Source: Ephemerocybe angulata (lineage: Eukaryota; Basidiomycota; Agaricomycetes; Agaricales; Psathyrellaceae). Taken from it: a stretch of 64,000 bases of DNA. Numbering within the stretch: the first letter of the stretch is position 1; each line of letters starts with the position of its first letter. The notes below the pieces were generated by a model that was not told the origin of the DNA, searched no databases, and saw only the letters and a list, made by a program, of their open reading frames with translations. Of the stretch, positions 11,110 to 22,602 are shown in pieces. The translations under genes and the position numbers were made by a program. The DNA lies in NCBI GenBank assembly GCA_013368325.1, contig JAACJK010000065.1, positions 310,001 through 374,000 on the forward strand, given 5' to 3'.

Positions 11110-11715
11110 ATAGCCCTTGCATGACATATACCATACCCCAGTGCGTCGAACAGTCTGAAAAACGGTAAATCACCCTGACAGAGCGATGCAGCATCCTCGG
11201 CACTCTCGCTGTACTCTATTCTATAAGACGGGCCGCGATATGGAGACGCGGAACAGGCTACTCAGATACACCGCCGACGGTTTCTTGCCTCAGGTGAGAG
11301 CCATATCTCCAGGACAGCAGCTTGCTCCCCGGTGCACTCTATACTCCTATGAGGGGCACTTCGACACAATCTAGAGCACGATACAGAGCTCCAATGAAAT
11401 TACATTTGAGCAGACTACGAATCTAATAAAAGCAATCTCGATCATGGGTGCAATTTGAATATACAGTCTGCCTGCAGGAATACGAATGGTGGTATGGTAC
11501 ATGACCACGTACACAGTGAGTAACTTTAGTACAGGTATCTATCTGAAAAGAGTTGTTGGCGGTCGGACGAAGGTAATACAAGAGATGGAAGTTGGGCGGC
11601 GTGGGGTAGTAAACTTACAGCAAGCATGCTAGTCACTAGCAAGCGAGATGACAGAAAATAAAATGATAGAACGACAAACCGAAGGCGAAAGCGAACGTGA
11701 AAAGGGAGCAGAGAC
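11110..11715. other. Intergenic, convergent 3' ends
   Basis: About 600 bp between the MPP6-like stop and the GH71 stop. The small frames here lack coding character and nothing is shared with other parts of the window. Confidence 0.4.
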
Positions 11716-14700
11716 TTATGCCCTGATAAACAAACTATTCCTCCACGCAGAACCACAATTCTGCGCCGAGTTTCCTGGGGCGCAGAGCCTAAGTCAGCAA
11801 CAATTCCCAATCGGCAAATGACTCAAACAGCTCACCACTACACTTCATCCCACACTCGCTGCTGGCAACACCAACACCCACGCCCCCAGTCTTCCAAATC
11901 TCATTCCCGCAGAAACACTCGCCCCCATTCTGCGTCGCCGCCATCCCAAAGCCTCTCTCCACGCAGATCCCCACACACATCTCGTTCGTCATCCCGCTCC
12001 TGCTCGTGCTATACCCGCGCAGCATGCGGTCCCCGCCATCCGCGAAGCACCCCTGCGCAGTGAACACCGTGGGCGCCTTCACCGAGAGGTTTAGCGTCCA
12101 CGATCCGCCACACTTCTGGGAGGCGTCGCCCGTGCATGCCACGCTGCAGCTCGAGGCCGGGAGGATGTTGCCCGTGGCGCCATTATTCGAGATGTTGTTG
12201 CCACAGTAGCATTCGTTCCTGCAAGACAAGTATCAGTAAGTAGTAGTGGAAAGGGTGTAAAGGGGGGCACGCGTACCCGTTCTCGACGCCGGCGTAATTG
12301 TACGACGCGCAGAGCGAGTTGCAGACCTGCGGCGTGAGGTCACCACGCGTGTAGCTCGGCCCCGTCAGCGCGCGCCTTGTGCCCGTCGTGCCCTCTGCGA
12401 TGCAGCCTTTGGGGTTGAACGCAGTCACAGTGACCGCAGCGCCCGTGGCAGTCGATGTGGTCGATGTGCTGGTGGTGGAGGTCGTTGTGCTAATGGTAGA
12501 CGTGGTGGTAGTGGTAGTCGACGTAGTCCCTGTCAACGCCCTCGAATAGACCCCAATCCTATTCCCACCTCCACAAAGTTGACTCGCTAGAGAAAAATCC
12601 AATCAGCTCAGACCCAAGTTCACCGGGAAAAAGGCACTCACAATCCCCCGCACACGCCTGTGAGCACTGCCCCTCCGCCGAGCCCTGAGCCCCAGCACGC
12701 ACCTCCGTCCCGCAATAACACTCCCTTCCGTACTCGACACCCGCAAACGCGTACCCCTTGCTCAGGCACGTCGACAGGCACTGCGGGATCGTGTTGGTGA
12801 GCACGGACGTGAAGCCGCCGTCGTACAAAACACGCTTATCCCCTGGGTCGACGAAGCACCCGCGGTACGTCCATGTTGCGCCGCCGACGGACGTCGTCGT
12901 GGGGGCGGCCGTGGATGTAGTGGTGGTTGATGTTGACGGAGGCCGCGAGTAGAGTCCAAGGCGATTGCCCGACCCACAGAGCTCGGCGCCTAGTGAAGAA
13001 AAGATGCGATAATCAGTGCACATCCAGAGATTCAAACAGGAGTATAGTACGCACTATTTCCAGCGCAAGGCATGGCACAATCGCTTGCAGGCTTTACTGC
13101 TGCACCTGCCCTTGGGGAAGCACCGCAGAAACACTCTCTGCCATACTCGACGCCGCCATATGCGAAACCGGCGCTGGCACACGAGGCGAGACACTGCGAC
13201 ACGGTGTTGGAGCCCGCTGAGGTGAAGAGGCCGTCGAGGATGCGCTGATCTGAGCGGTCTTCAAAGCAGCCTTGGAACGTCCAAGTGGAGCCCGAGACGG
13301 TCGTCGTGGTTGCGGTGGGGGCGGTAGTGGTGGTAGTCGACGATGTGGTAGTGGTCGTGGTGGATGTCGCCGAGGTGGTCGAGGTGGTTAAAGTGGTTGA
13401 AGTGGTGGTTGTAGTCTCCACCTTTGCAGCTCCAATTGCCGACCCAACATACGCATTCAAGTTATCTGAATCCACCCTATCAGCCATCGCAATCCAAGGA
13501 AACGAGGAAAAGTGCACATACATCTCACAGGATTTTGGACATACTCAAACCCGGCTGGGGTCTCATTGATGACCGTTTGCCCATTCCTTACCATCTGCAC
13601 CGTAATGCGGCCAGGCGACGCAGGGATCGTGAGCTTTGACACGCCCGCAGGGACGTCGAACGTCTTTGAGCTCCCTCCGAGCTTGAGTGTCACCTGTGCC
13701 GGGGAGGTCGCAAAGGCCACCGCCCAGAGGTTGTCCTACAGAGACCCGTGTTAGCAAAACACGAATACCTTCAAGGAGAAAGAAATGTGCGTACCATAGC
13801 CCAATCGAATCCATTCCCCCGACCAATGCTATCGCCCGATGCGATTGCGCCCGCAGGGTGGGGTTTCGACCAGTAGTAAATCACGTCCTTCTACATAATC
13901 CAGTTAACAACACATTCTCCGTCTTTGGGCAAGTACGTACGGTGATGGCGGGGTACGACCCGCTCTTGAATGCCCTGATATAATACTCGGACATGTCGAA
14001 CCACGCGGTGTGCGGGAAGTTGTCCGCCCAGTAGGTACCAGAGGGCTGGGCGCCGCGGATGGGCCCGAAGTAGTTGGCCTCGCCGAAATCGTTCCTGGAG
14101 TAGGGTTAGCGATGGGTCAACCTTCGGGAATGTGTAGAAGGCAGGACACATACCATGTCAGCATTTCGACGAAGGTGAGGTCGTTGCGCATGGACATGAG
14201 CTGCTCCCAGCGGTTGTTGAGCAGCCAGTTGTCTCCGCGGAGGTACCAGTTCTTATAACTGAAGTGGGTGCTGCGTGCGACGAGAGATTAGAGCGAGGAT
14301 CGACTGGGGTTAGGAGAGGACGTACAACTGCCACGCGCTGACGGTCGTCGCGTATCTGCTGCCCAGCTGGCTCATATCTGTTGCAGGTAAGAAATGGCTC
14401 GGGTATGGTTGGGAAGGGCGCACGTACAGAATTTGTCGTCGTCGGTATTCTTATCGTAGTTGCCCTGCGGGTACGCACATCCCCAGCTACAACCAATCAG
14501 TCCAGCGCTCCTCGAGCACAAAAGCCTATCACACGCACCAATACCACGAATCCAACGCATTCCAATTCCCAAACTGGCCCTCCAAGCCCCAAATAAACGG
14601 CATCACATACGCATTCCCCGTCTGCGCCTTCAAACTCGCCCAGCCTCCATTCCCCAAACAGTCCCCAGCATAGCTCGACACAAACGTGCGCCCGCCGACC

Positions 14701-15390
14701 TTGAACTGGTTCGGGTAGCCCGCGAACGTGTTGATGCGCGAGACGATGTCGCCGAGGTCGCACGGCATCTCGGTGAAGTCGAAGGAGAAGAAGAGCTTGA
14801 CGGGCGTGTTGATGCGCTTGGCGGCGTCGAAGGCCGCCTGCACTTGCGTGCGCTGCCAGTCGGCGGAGCCGATGTTGAGCGCGATGGCGTCGACGCCTTT
14901 CGCTGCGATCTCGCGCAGGTCATTCTCCCAGTCGGTGGGGGTATACGGGTATCTACATTCAAGCCCATCGATGTCAGAAACGCGATACGAAAGGCGACTC
15001 GGTAAGCGCACGTACGTGTCTACAAGTCAAACAAACCACACAGACAGACAGAAAGCTTCAGTTAGACGTGACATGAGATAGCAGACGCAGCGCAAAAGAC
15101 CCACTTCCGACGATCTGCATCACCGTCCGTCAGCGACATCGTCAATCCGATCGACGAACAAAACTTACATGATGCATAAAAACATACTTCTCTCCCGCCC
15201 TTTTCTCGAGCAACTGCGGCTCGCTGCCCCACGGCAGCGTCCCGTTGACCAGGTTCGGCGACGTGCCGTGTGCATGGCGGGCATGGTGCGGGGACCGCAG
15301 GGAGTGCGAGCGCGCTGCACAAGTCGGGAGGAGCGGGCTCGCTGCAAGGAAGATTCCGAGGAGCAAAGGCAGAACCGAGCGGACTGCCAT
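11716..15390 (-). CDS. Secreted GH71 alpha-1,3-glucanase with four WSC domains
   Basis: The protein begins MAVRSVLPLLLGIFLAASPL, a clear signal peptide. A GH71 (mutanase) module follows, with HHIVGNTYPYTPTDWENDL, VDAIALNIGSADWQ, VKLFFSFDFTEMPCD and FVEMLTWNDFGEANYFGPI. Such enzymes hydrolyse alpha-1,3-glucan in fungal cell walls. After a beta-sandwich-like stretch and a long Thr-rich linker come four Cys-rich WSC modules, typified by GVEYGRECFCG, GVEYGRECYCG, ECYCGNNISNNG and GGECFCGNEIW. WSC domains are thought to bind glycans and would anchor the enzyme to the wall. The stop at 11716 follows from splicing the last intron (GTGAGC...CCCCAG), which completes WSC4 with GNSAQNCGSAWRNS. Exons 2 and 3 are only 10 nt (15105-15114) and 4 nt (15016-15019). 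Confidence 0.88.
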
Positions 15391-16860
15391 TTTAAGGGCG
15401 TTAGTTGCGCTTTATAGGAAGTGGGTGGCGGTGGTGTTGGTTGGAGTGGTCGACGTCGGGTGTCGAGCGGATGCGTGTCGGTGTCGGTCGGTGTCGTTCA
15501 AGTGTCGATTATTCAGTTAGTCGGTCGATCGATCGTCGGCAAAGACAGTGGGTGTTGAAGGAATGGTGGTAAAAACGAGTGTAGCAGCGGACAAGCCAGC
15601 GAGACAGACAGTCACGTCAGGAATTGGAACCAAGAATCGAACCAAAGTCGGTGTGTGCGTGTCGGCGGCGGCTGCGTGTTCGAGCGCGGAACGAAGCGCA
15701 GAGGCGAATCTATACCAGAAGGAACGAACGGAAAAGAAACAGGGAAGGAGAGAGAAAGAGAGAGAGTCGCCGTAAGTAATCAGACCAAACTCCACATTCA
15801 ACTTGGCGTGCCACAGAAAGAAAGAAAAGTTGAGAAAATGACGGAGAAAGGCACGGCAGTGCAGTGAGGCCGTCGATATGTCAGTCATCCTTCCATCCCT
15901 GGAATGGCAGGATGAATGGCTGTACAAGCCTGTTGCGATGCGACGCCGTCCAAAGCCATATCCGGACGGTGCCTAGGTGACATTGATGAGATAACCAGCG
16001 AAGTCATCGCGTACCTGACAACTGGAATGCTCGATATCAGCGCCACCAAGGGTAGATTTAGCCGCTCGTCAGGGCCTCGAAGAGGAGAGAAATGTCGGAG
16101 ACTCAGGGGAGAACCTGCAGGAAAAACACGCAGAGGTTGAGCTCTCGGGGAATAGTATTATATAAAGCAGAACTTGGAACCCACCGCCATGCGCACGGAA
16201 CCACCCAGAACCGCACTGTACATATTGGTATGCGGGGTGACTCCTCGAGCCTCAAAGAAGAATGAGTGTTAGATGAACATCTGATTTCGTTGCCTTGTTT
16301 GAGTGTCGAGTTAAGATGATGATGATGTTGATAACTCTTCGAGGCAAACTCAAAGTTGAATTCGAAGAGGGAACTTGGAGGGATGCCATATGGATAATTG
16401 GATGGGTGGATTTTGCCGAGGTACCTCGGCATCGCGGAGCTGGCTCGTCCCTCCTCCTCCAACCATTCCATCCAGATATTTACCCAAGAAAAGGGTCTGG
16501 AGACCTAGAATTTCTCCCCTGGGCCCAAGTACACGTAACCGTCACACACACCTGTTTGGTGGCACCTCGCCATCCGACAAGGCCGGCATAAACGAACATG
16601 CATAAGTATACCTCCTTTATTCTGGAACCATCCAAGGTGGACAATCCAGCGTCGCGCCGAACTACAAAGTGAGGTAAGTAAATATAAGATCAACACACAT
16701 CCTCATCCCCTTCTCCTTCTCCTTCTCAAAGGGAGGACAAACTCACCTCAACTGGTTGCTATGCGCTACAAGCGACGCACATCCATAAGCGCCATCCCTT
16801 CTTGTTCATCCATACTGCTTCTCGTTCACTCCGAGGCATATCTTCTATCCACATCTTCTT
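15391..16860. other. Intergenic, upstream of GH71
   Basis: About 1.5 kb. It includes a purine-rich run of GA and GAGA units near 15740-15770 and a TGATGATGATG microsatellite near 16317. Several frames exist but none splices into a recognisable protein. Confidence 0.4.
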
Positions 16861-16869
16861 TCATGCCCG

Positions 16870-18171
16870 TCAGTCCCCGCTTGCCTGCAGGCTCCAAAAG
16901 CACCTCGTTGCCGCAACGGACGGGGGGAGAAGGTGATGCACGCCGCCGGCTCGCTCTAACCGCGCCTCCAAGTTATCAAGCCTCAATGCCGTCGTTGTGA
17001 ACTTGGTCCAGGCGATCATATCATACGCTTACGATCATACAAGCATGCGCAGATGAGAGCTTTGTGGGTTTCCATTTCCTATGATGTGCATCAGCGTGCC
17101 ACCCAAGCAACAGGATGGGAGGGAGAGGATGACATACAAGTTATAATTACTTACCGTGTGGTGCATGCAAGTGACCGATGCTTCATTTCGATTTCGAATT
17201 AGGTTGGATGCTTCGCGCAATCGTTCATCCAATTCTTGGCCAATTTCACCCTCTCGCAGCATTCGATGCATCAAGCATTCGATGGAGGCTGCTTCTAAGA
17301 AACACACGTACGTACCATATACTCCAAAGCCGATCGCGATTCTCGCGCTGGATGGATGGATGGATTGGTGGGTGGGTACGATGTTCTCTGCCTTCCCTGC
17401 GTTTTTTGCGTTCTTAGAATACTGTGCAGCATGGCTGCGGAGACCGACGCCTTGACAAGTTGAATGGCACCCCGCAAGGAAACCGCAACGATGAAATCCG
17501 AAAACATATGAGTTCGATTCCTGGATAATGAGCGCCTATCACAACAATTCGAAGAGGTGCGACCGCACGCTCGTCCATTCGTCCATCCATCCAAACGATA
17601 CGTTTCCTTGCATAGCACTTGGGTGTGCGACCTTCTGTTCAGACATATTGTGTAAAGTTCTCTGTGTCGGAGAAACCACTTCGTAGGCCGAGGCCGACCA
17701 CCGGGATTAATGTAATAAGCTATTGAAGGGGCGAAGAAGACTGCGAGGAGTGTCCACTCACCGTGCAACAGCTGTATGGAGCGGGGGCGCTCATGAATTG
17801 ACCCAGGTGCGACACATTACGGTCCTCTTCGTCCCTCACAAAGGGTCATTGGAGTTCGGTGCCTCCAGGCATGTATTGCCCATCCACTATTTCAAAAACA
17901 TCAGTATCAACGCTCCCTGAGTCTCGAGATCCAGGCAGCTCGCTCCACTTACCATGCAAGCCAAGACTACCCACATCCCTTTCCAATCCCATGCTAACAC
18001 ACCTAGCCTAGAACCAGGGACCCTCGGGCGATCATCGTTCAGCCTCTCTCCCTCCCTCCAACGCGTCGAATCATCCTCTTCGAATAGGAATTGGCGCCCA
18101 GGCCGTATGTATGCAGGAGGAAGCGCGATTTCGGGGCTCCCAGCTTGCCGCAAGAAGCCTTCGAGAACCAC
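16870..18171 (-). CDS. Doubtful multi-exon hypothetical protein
   Basis: Several minus-strand stretches have coding character and proper splice borders, but I cannot connect them all with confidence. The best exon lies at about 17293-17158. It reads EAASIECLMHRMLREGEIGQ and then a charged helix (LDERLREASNLIRNRNEAS), bordered by TTAG and GTAAGT. A second stretch near 16998 reads FTTTALRLDNLEARLERAGG. A possible first exon starts at 18171 (MVLEGFLRQAGSPEIAL). The charged helices suggest coiled coil. No family recognised. The outer limits are approximate, and this may be two genes or a decaying one. Confidence 0.3.
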
Positions 18172-18228
18172 TCCCCGGTCCAGGTCCCTCCCTTCCCTGG
18201 CCCCTCCCTTCCCTTCCTCCTGCCCTCC

Positions 18229-18646
18229 TCACAGATCGGCACCACCAACCCCCAACGCAGTCAACACCCCCGACTCCCTTACAACCCCCATCCGTAGCCC
18301 CCCACCCGCCCCCACAACAGCCGCCAAAACCTTCCTCGCATCCCTACACCAATCCAACCCAACACAATCCAAGAAAAATATGAAATAAAGTCCTAGTCAG
18401 CCCAAAACATTCGTACCCATACCCAAAACAGAATACGCACCCCTCATCCACCCTCACAACGCACCCTCTCCCCTCCTCCAAAACCGCTAAAACATCAAGC
18501 CGAACTGCGCCTCCGACGATTCCAAAAGTCGCTTCGAGCGCGTCCGCGAGGGCTTTACGCACTGTGAGCGCGTCGCGTGTCGGAGGGGCGACGGAGAGGT
18601 GTATGTAGTGCTTGTCTGAGGCGATTGGGTGCGCTTGCGGCGCCAT
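18229..18646 (-). CDS. Rpp14/Pop5-type RNase P/MRP protein subunit
   Basis: Two exons, 18646-18441 and 18343-18229, encode 106 residues with the frame kept across the join (GAG GG|G GAT). The sequence reads KHYIHLSVAPPTRDALTVRK, ALEATFGIVGGAVRLDVLAV, CVVRVDEGDARKVLAAVVG and GVVRESGVLTALG. This pattern (strand, helix, strand with RV, a DA..VL helix, then R-V-ES-G) is that of the small Rpp14/Pop5/Pop8 proteins of nuclear RNase P and RNase MRP, which mature tRNA 5' ends and rRNA. It lies 180 bp downstream of the La gene on the same strand. The exact paralogue (Rpp14/Pop8 rather than Pop5) is uncertain. Confidence 0.65.
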
Positions 18647-18826
18647 CGTGTTGGTGGTGGTTGGTGGTGGTTAACAAGAAAGCGACCGAGCACCTCACGG
18701 CGCAAGCAAGCACCGGATGGAACACGCTTCGCACGCCCTCCACCTCAAAAAAGCTCAAACCCAAGCCATGTAGAGTAATAGAAAAAGCACAAATAAATTC
18801 ATGGTTCAATCAGCAATGTTAATACA

Positions 18827-20314
18827 CTAAGCATCGGCGTCCGTCCTGGACTTTTTAGGCGCAGACGCCAGGGAAGGGGGCGCATTCGTGCCCCTGGTTC
18901 CCATATAGAGCCCACCGTCAGGCTCAACTCCGCGCTTCCTCTTCTCCCCAACCTCCCCATTATCCGCCTTCTCCCCAGCCTTGGCATCCCTATCCTCACG
19001 ATCCCTGCTCCCCTTCGCGCCTCCGCGACCCCCACGGCCTCCCCTCCCCCCACGTCCACCGCGTCCCCCACGACCTCCCCGTCCGCCACCCCGTCCCCCA
19101 GAACGCGTCCCCAACTGCTTATCCAACTGCACAAACGCGCTCTTCGCCGCGACCTGCGCCCTCTCAATCTGGAAATCCCGCTCCACCTCCTCCTCGGGCA
19201 CACTCCACTTCACCTCATGCCCATTCACCGTCTTCACCGCGCCCTTCACCGTCTCGACCTCCTCCTCCGACAGCGCCTTATGGAAGCCCACAAGCCCCCA
19301 GTCGTCTCCGCGCGAATACTTGATGTACGGGGGGCGCCCGTCGAACTTTTCTTTCAGAGGGTCCTTGATGTCGCCCCACGTGCAGTCGCCTCCGCACCCA
19401 TCGAACCGCAGCGTCGCCCCGCGCACGAACGGCACATCGCTCGCCTCCACGCTCCCCTGCCCATCCGCATCCCGTCGAATCGTAATCCGATGCCCAATAT
19501 ACTCCAAAATAGCCTCATTGTGCTGCTTCTCCCCACTCTTCGCAGCACCGCTGCCGCTACCCCCAGCCATCTCGCGGAACGCATTAAACCCGCGCCCCTT
19601 CGCAATCGCCTCCTTGCGATGCACAGCCGCCTTCCCCGTCAACCCCTTCTCCTTAATCTTCACCTCACAATACTCCGCCTTGCTCATAACCAGCAACTCC
19701 TTCCCCTCAAAAGCCGGCTTCACCTCCGCCTTCAAAAACTTCTCCACACTCTCAAACTCCGAAAACTCCACAAACACGCTCCCCTTAAACGCCTTCGCCT
19801 CGTCCCTCCTCATCCGCACACTCTCCGTCTTGCCATACTGCGCAAAGAAGCTCTCGAGCTGCGCTTGGAGTTCGGGGGTCTCGGCGGGGAATCCCTTGGC
19901 GTAGACGCTGCGCTCGAAGCTGTCCTTGGGCTCAACAAGGGGCGCGGTGCGCCGGAGTTTGTCGCCGGCGGCGTTGACCTCGAGCGCGGAGGAGGCGCGC
20001 AGGGCCGCGAGGAGGAAGGCGGGGCCTTGCGAGGTGTAGGGCTGCATGCGCTTGAAGGAGGCGATCGTGGAGATGGGGACCCAGTGCTCGGGGTCTTTGG
20101 AGTAGAGCGTCCACATGAACTTGTCGTAGGGAAGGTTCGCATCGGCGAAGTAAAACTCGACCTGCTTGCGCGCTTTCTCGGCGAGGTCGTCGTCCACGGG
20201 TGCAGCGGCGGTGGGCGCCGGGGCAGTAGCCGTGGGTTCGATGGGGCTCACGACCATCGCGTCCGCGGCGGGCTCGACAGGTACTGCTGTGGTGGTCGTA
20301 GGCTCAGCCGACAT
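18827..20314 (-). CDS. LHP1: La protein homologue (LARP3) with an RGG-rich tail
   Basis: Single exon, 495 residues. A low-complexity Ala/Pro/Thr leader is followed by a La motif at about 42-125 (VEFYFADANLPYDKFMWTL, WVPISTIASFKRMQ). An RRM follows at about 135-205 (SVYAKGFPAETPELQAQL, FKGSVFVEFSEFESVEKFL), then a second RRM-like domain at about 265-370 (GATLRFDGCGGDCTWGDIK, YIKYSRGDDWGLVGF). La binds the UUU-3' ends of RNA polymerase III transcripts, protects pre-tRNAs and aids their folding in the nucleus. The C-terminus has a long run of RGG repeats (about 430-460) before a Lys/Arg stretch (GEKRKRG, PKKSRTD) that should serve as nuclear signal. The RGG box is a less usual addition to a genuine La protein. 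Its 5' flank has been copied into the tandem duplication next door. Confidence 0.9.
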   Translation of the reverse strand: MSAEPTTTTAVPVEPAADAMVVSPIEPTATAPAPTAAAPVDDDLAEKARKQVEFYFADANLPYDKFMWTLYSKDPEHWVPISTIASFKRMQPYTSQGPAFLLAALRASSALEVNAAGDKLRRTAPLVEPKDSFERSVYAKGFPAETPELQAQLESFFAQYGKTESVRMRRDEAKAFKGSVFVEFSEFESVEKFLKAEVKPAFEGKELLVMSKAEYCEVKIKEKGLTGKAAVHRKEAIAKGRGFNAFREMAGGSGSGAAKSGEKQHNEAILEYIGHRITIRRDADGQGSVEASDVPFVRGATLRFDGCGGDCTWGDIKDPLKEKFDGRPPYIKYSRGDDWGLVGFHKALSEEEVETVKGAVKTVNGHEVKWSVPEEEVERDFQIERAQVAAKSAFVQLDKQLGTRSGGRGGGRGGRGGRGGRGGRGGRGGRGGAKGSRDREDRDAKAGEKADNGEVGEKRKRGVEPDGGLYMGTRGTNAPPSLASAPKKSRTDADA

Positions 20315-20847
20315 TTTTTGCTGTGTGGAGGTCGGTTCGACTTTTCTGGGGTGCTCGATCCTGTGTAGTAGATAGATTGACGAATGAAGGAATGAAGGAA
20401 CAGCCGAGTGGGTAGATGAGGAAAAGAGGGAGAAAGTGTCAGTGTCGGTGTAAATGCAGATGCAGATTGCAGACGGACAACGTACGACGAGCTGTGGTGG
20501 TGGTGGTGGTGGTGGTGGAGGGATGAAAGGAAGATTTGGTTGGTAGACGCCGGTGACTCTTATCCAATCAGAGAGAATGATGTGGCTGTGTCAAAAAATC
20601 AAGGGCGATCGAGGCCGAGCGCCGGCACGCCCTTGTCCTCCTCCTCGTTCTCCTCCAGCTCCCTTGTGTTCTTGTTCCTGTTCTTGAGCTTGCGGATCTG
20701 AGGATGCATTTAGCTACAAGCGTTGCAAGGAGGAACTTCGTCGTGATATTCTCGCATGGTTCCTTGCTACCGTATCGGGTCACATATTTTACAAAATAAG
20801 TACTTCTTGGGTCTAATTCAAACTGAATCTCATGCATCTAACCCCCT

Positions 20848-22519
20848 CTAATCCTTCGACACCTGAATAACAACCTTCCCGACGTGTTTCTGCGACTCCA
20901 GATGCGCAAACGCAGCAACCCCATCCTCAAACTTGAAGACCTTATCAATAACAGGCGTTGTCTTCTCAGGGTTGGCCTCAATGAGTTTAACCATATCCCT
21001 GAACCTACAACCCATCCAATGTTAGCCCAACTCTCCATTGAATATCCGTTGTGGATGCAAAAGATTCAAAGGACGCACTGAGCTACAGATCCAATGAGGA
21101 TGCCCCGAACCTCGGCCGCGCGGAGAAGGATGAGGCGAAAGATATCTTGAGGGAAATCTCCCTACAAACGGCAAACGACGAGTGAGCGGCTAAGTCGTCG
21201 GGTGAGGGGACGAGCACAAGTACATACCTTCGAGAGGATTCCGATAACGTAGACGCCTCCTCCGATCCTGACAGACTTAATAGACTTGTATATTGTGCCC
21301 CTGCCTCCCACCTCCACGACGTGGTCCACACCGACGTCCTTCGTCTTTGAAAGAGTAAGGATCAGAAACAATTATGGGAGTTTGGGCAGTGGAGGTACAT
21401 ACAATCTTCAAAACCTCTTCCTCCCAATCGGGCGCGTTGCGATAGTTAATGAGATGCTTTGCGCCCAATTTATCTGCGATCTTGAGCTTCTCGTCCGACG
21501 AAGAGGTGGCGATGACCGTAGCCCCAGACGCTACAGCGAACTGGAGTCCGAAGCTACATGCGCGCAGGTGTTAAGTTAGTTAGTCTGGCGAAGCTATGGG
21601 GAGGCCAGGCATTGTTTGAGACGGACGTACATAGACACGCCTCCGGTTCCGAGGATGAGGACGGTATCCCCAGCCTTGATCGGGTTGGCGCGCCCGTTGA
21701 GCGCGTTAAAAGCAGTGAGAGCCGCACATCTAACATTGTTGTTACCCAGAGAAGAGTACCCTTCAGCATCTTTGTTTAATTAGATCTGAGAGAGAACTCG
21801 ACCCTTACGGCAAAGTAGAGGCCTGCTGGTATGAAAAGTGTTTCGGGATCCTCACCAAACCCTACCAAAACCATGAATGTCTTATCCCTCAATATACAAG
21901 GGTACCATGCATACCGCGGCAGGGAATGCCCTATACTCAGTCAACACTCCAGGCTCGAAAGCGCCAAGGGCGGCAGCCATGGTCGCAGGAGTCGGGTCTC
22001 CATGGAGGTGCGCAGGGCTGAAGTTCGCGCAGACGCGGTCTCCGGCTTTCCAGTCGGTGACGTCTTGCCCGACCGCGATGACTTCACCCGCCATGTCTGA
22101 GCCCGGGACGATTTCGCGGCCACTGAATAGAAGAGTGGTGGTGTTAGGTTGGTGGAGGGTATCAGGGATACCGGTGATGTTCGACGTACGCTAGGCAGGG
22201 GTCGTAGTGCTCGTATGCGATCATTAGGTCGCGGTACTACATAAATTTATAGCATGGGTGATCAGTCCACGGGGCGGTAGGTTGACGGTGCCGGTGCTTA
22301 CCTGGAGTGAGGCGGCGTGCACTTTGACGAGGACTTCAGTAGCCTTGAGCTTGGGTACCTCGACTTCGGTGATAGTCAATTTCTTGTAGCCATTCTTCTG
22401 CAAATATTGGGAGTCAAGACATTAGGACCAGCTCGGATTCATGGATTCACAGGATTCGAGTCTCGACTTACACGACCCGCGGGGAGGATGTACTGCCTAG
22501 ACTTTTGAGGGATAGACAT
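20848..22519 (-). CDS. Medium-chain NAD(P)-dependent oxidoreductase (MDR), copy 1
   Basis: Zinc-independent 'alcohol dehydrogenase-like' enzyme, probably reducing a quinone or activated carbonyl with NAD(P)H. The spliced protein starts MSIPQKSRQYILPAGR. It has a GroES-like N-terminal half (VPKLKATEVLVKVHAASLQ, GSDMAGEVIAVG) and a Rossmann half (GTGGVSM, ASGATVIATSSSDEKLKIA, VGVDHVVEVGG, IGSVAQ). The usual GHE zinc ligand is replaced by SDMAGE, as in non-zinc members. An extra intron (donor after TTCCCTGCCGCG) splits the GCLVRIP region; copies 3 and 4 lack it. Ends QVSKD. Many short introns; no frame-breaking change seen. Sister of copy 2, 2.45 kb away in the same direction. Confidence 0.82.
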
Positions 22520-22595
22520 ATCGAGTCTCAGTCGTATACTTGCTTGTCTGAGTGCAGAGGAAAGTGGGGCCTTGTGGATTCGAATCCATGACGCC

Positions 22596-22602
22596 TTTTA
22601 TA
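22596..22602 (-). promoter_or_regulatory. TATA box of MDR copy 1
   Basis: TATAAAA on the minus strand, about 77 bp upstream of the start codon. Copies 2, 3 and 4 have a TATA element at nearly the same distance, which supports function. Confidence 0.6.

Noticed and set aside
22568..22590. GGATTCGAATCC resembling a tRNA T loop
   Set aside because: No acceptor, D or anticodon arms around it; it is part of the MDR upstream region.
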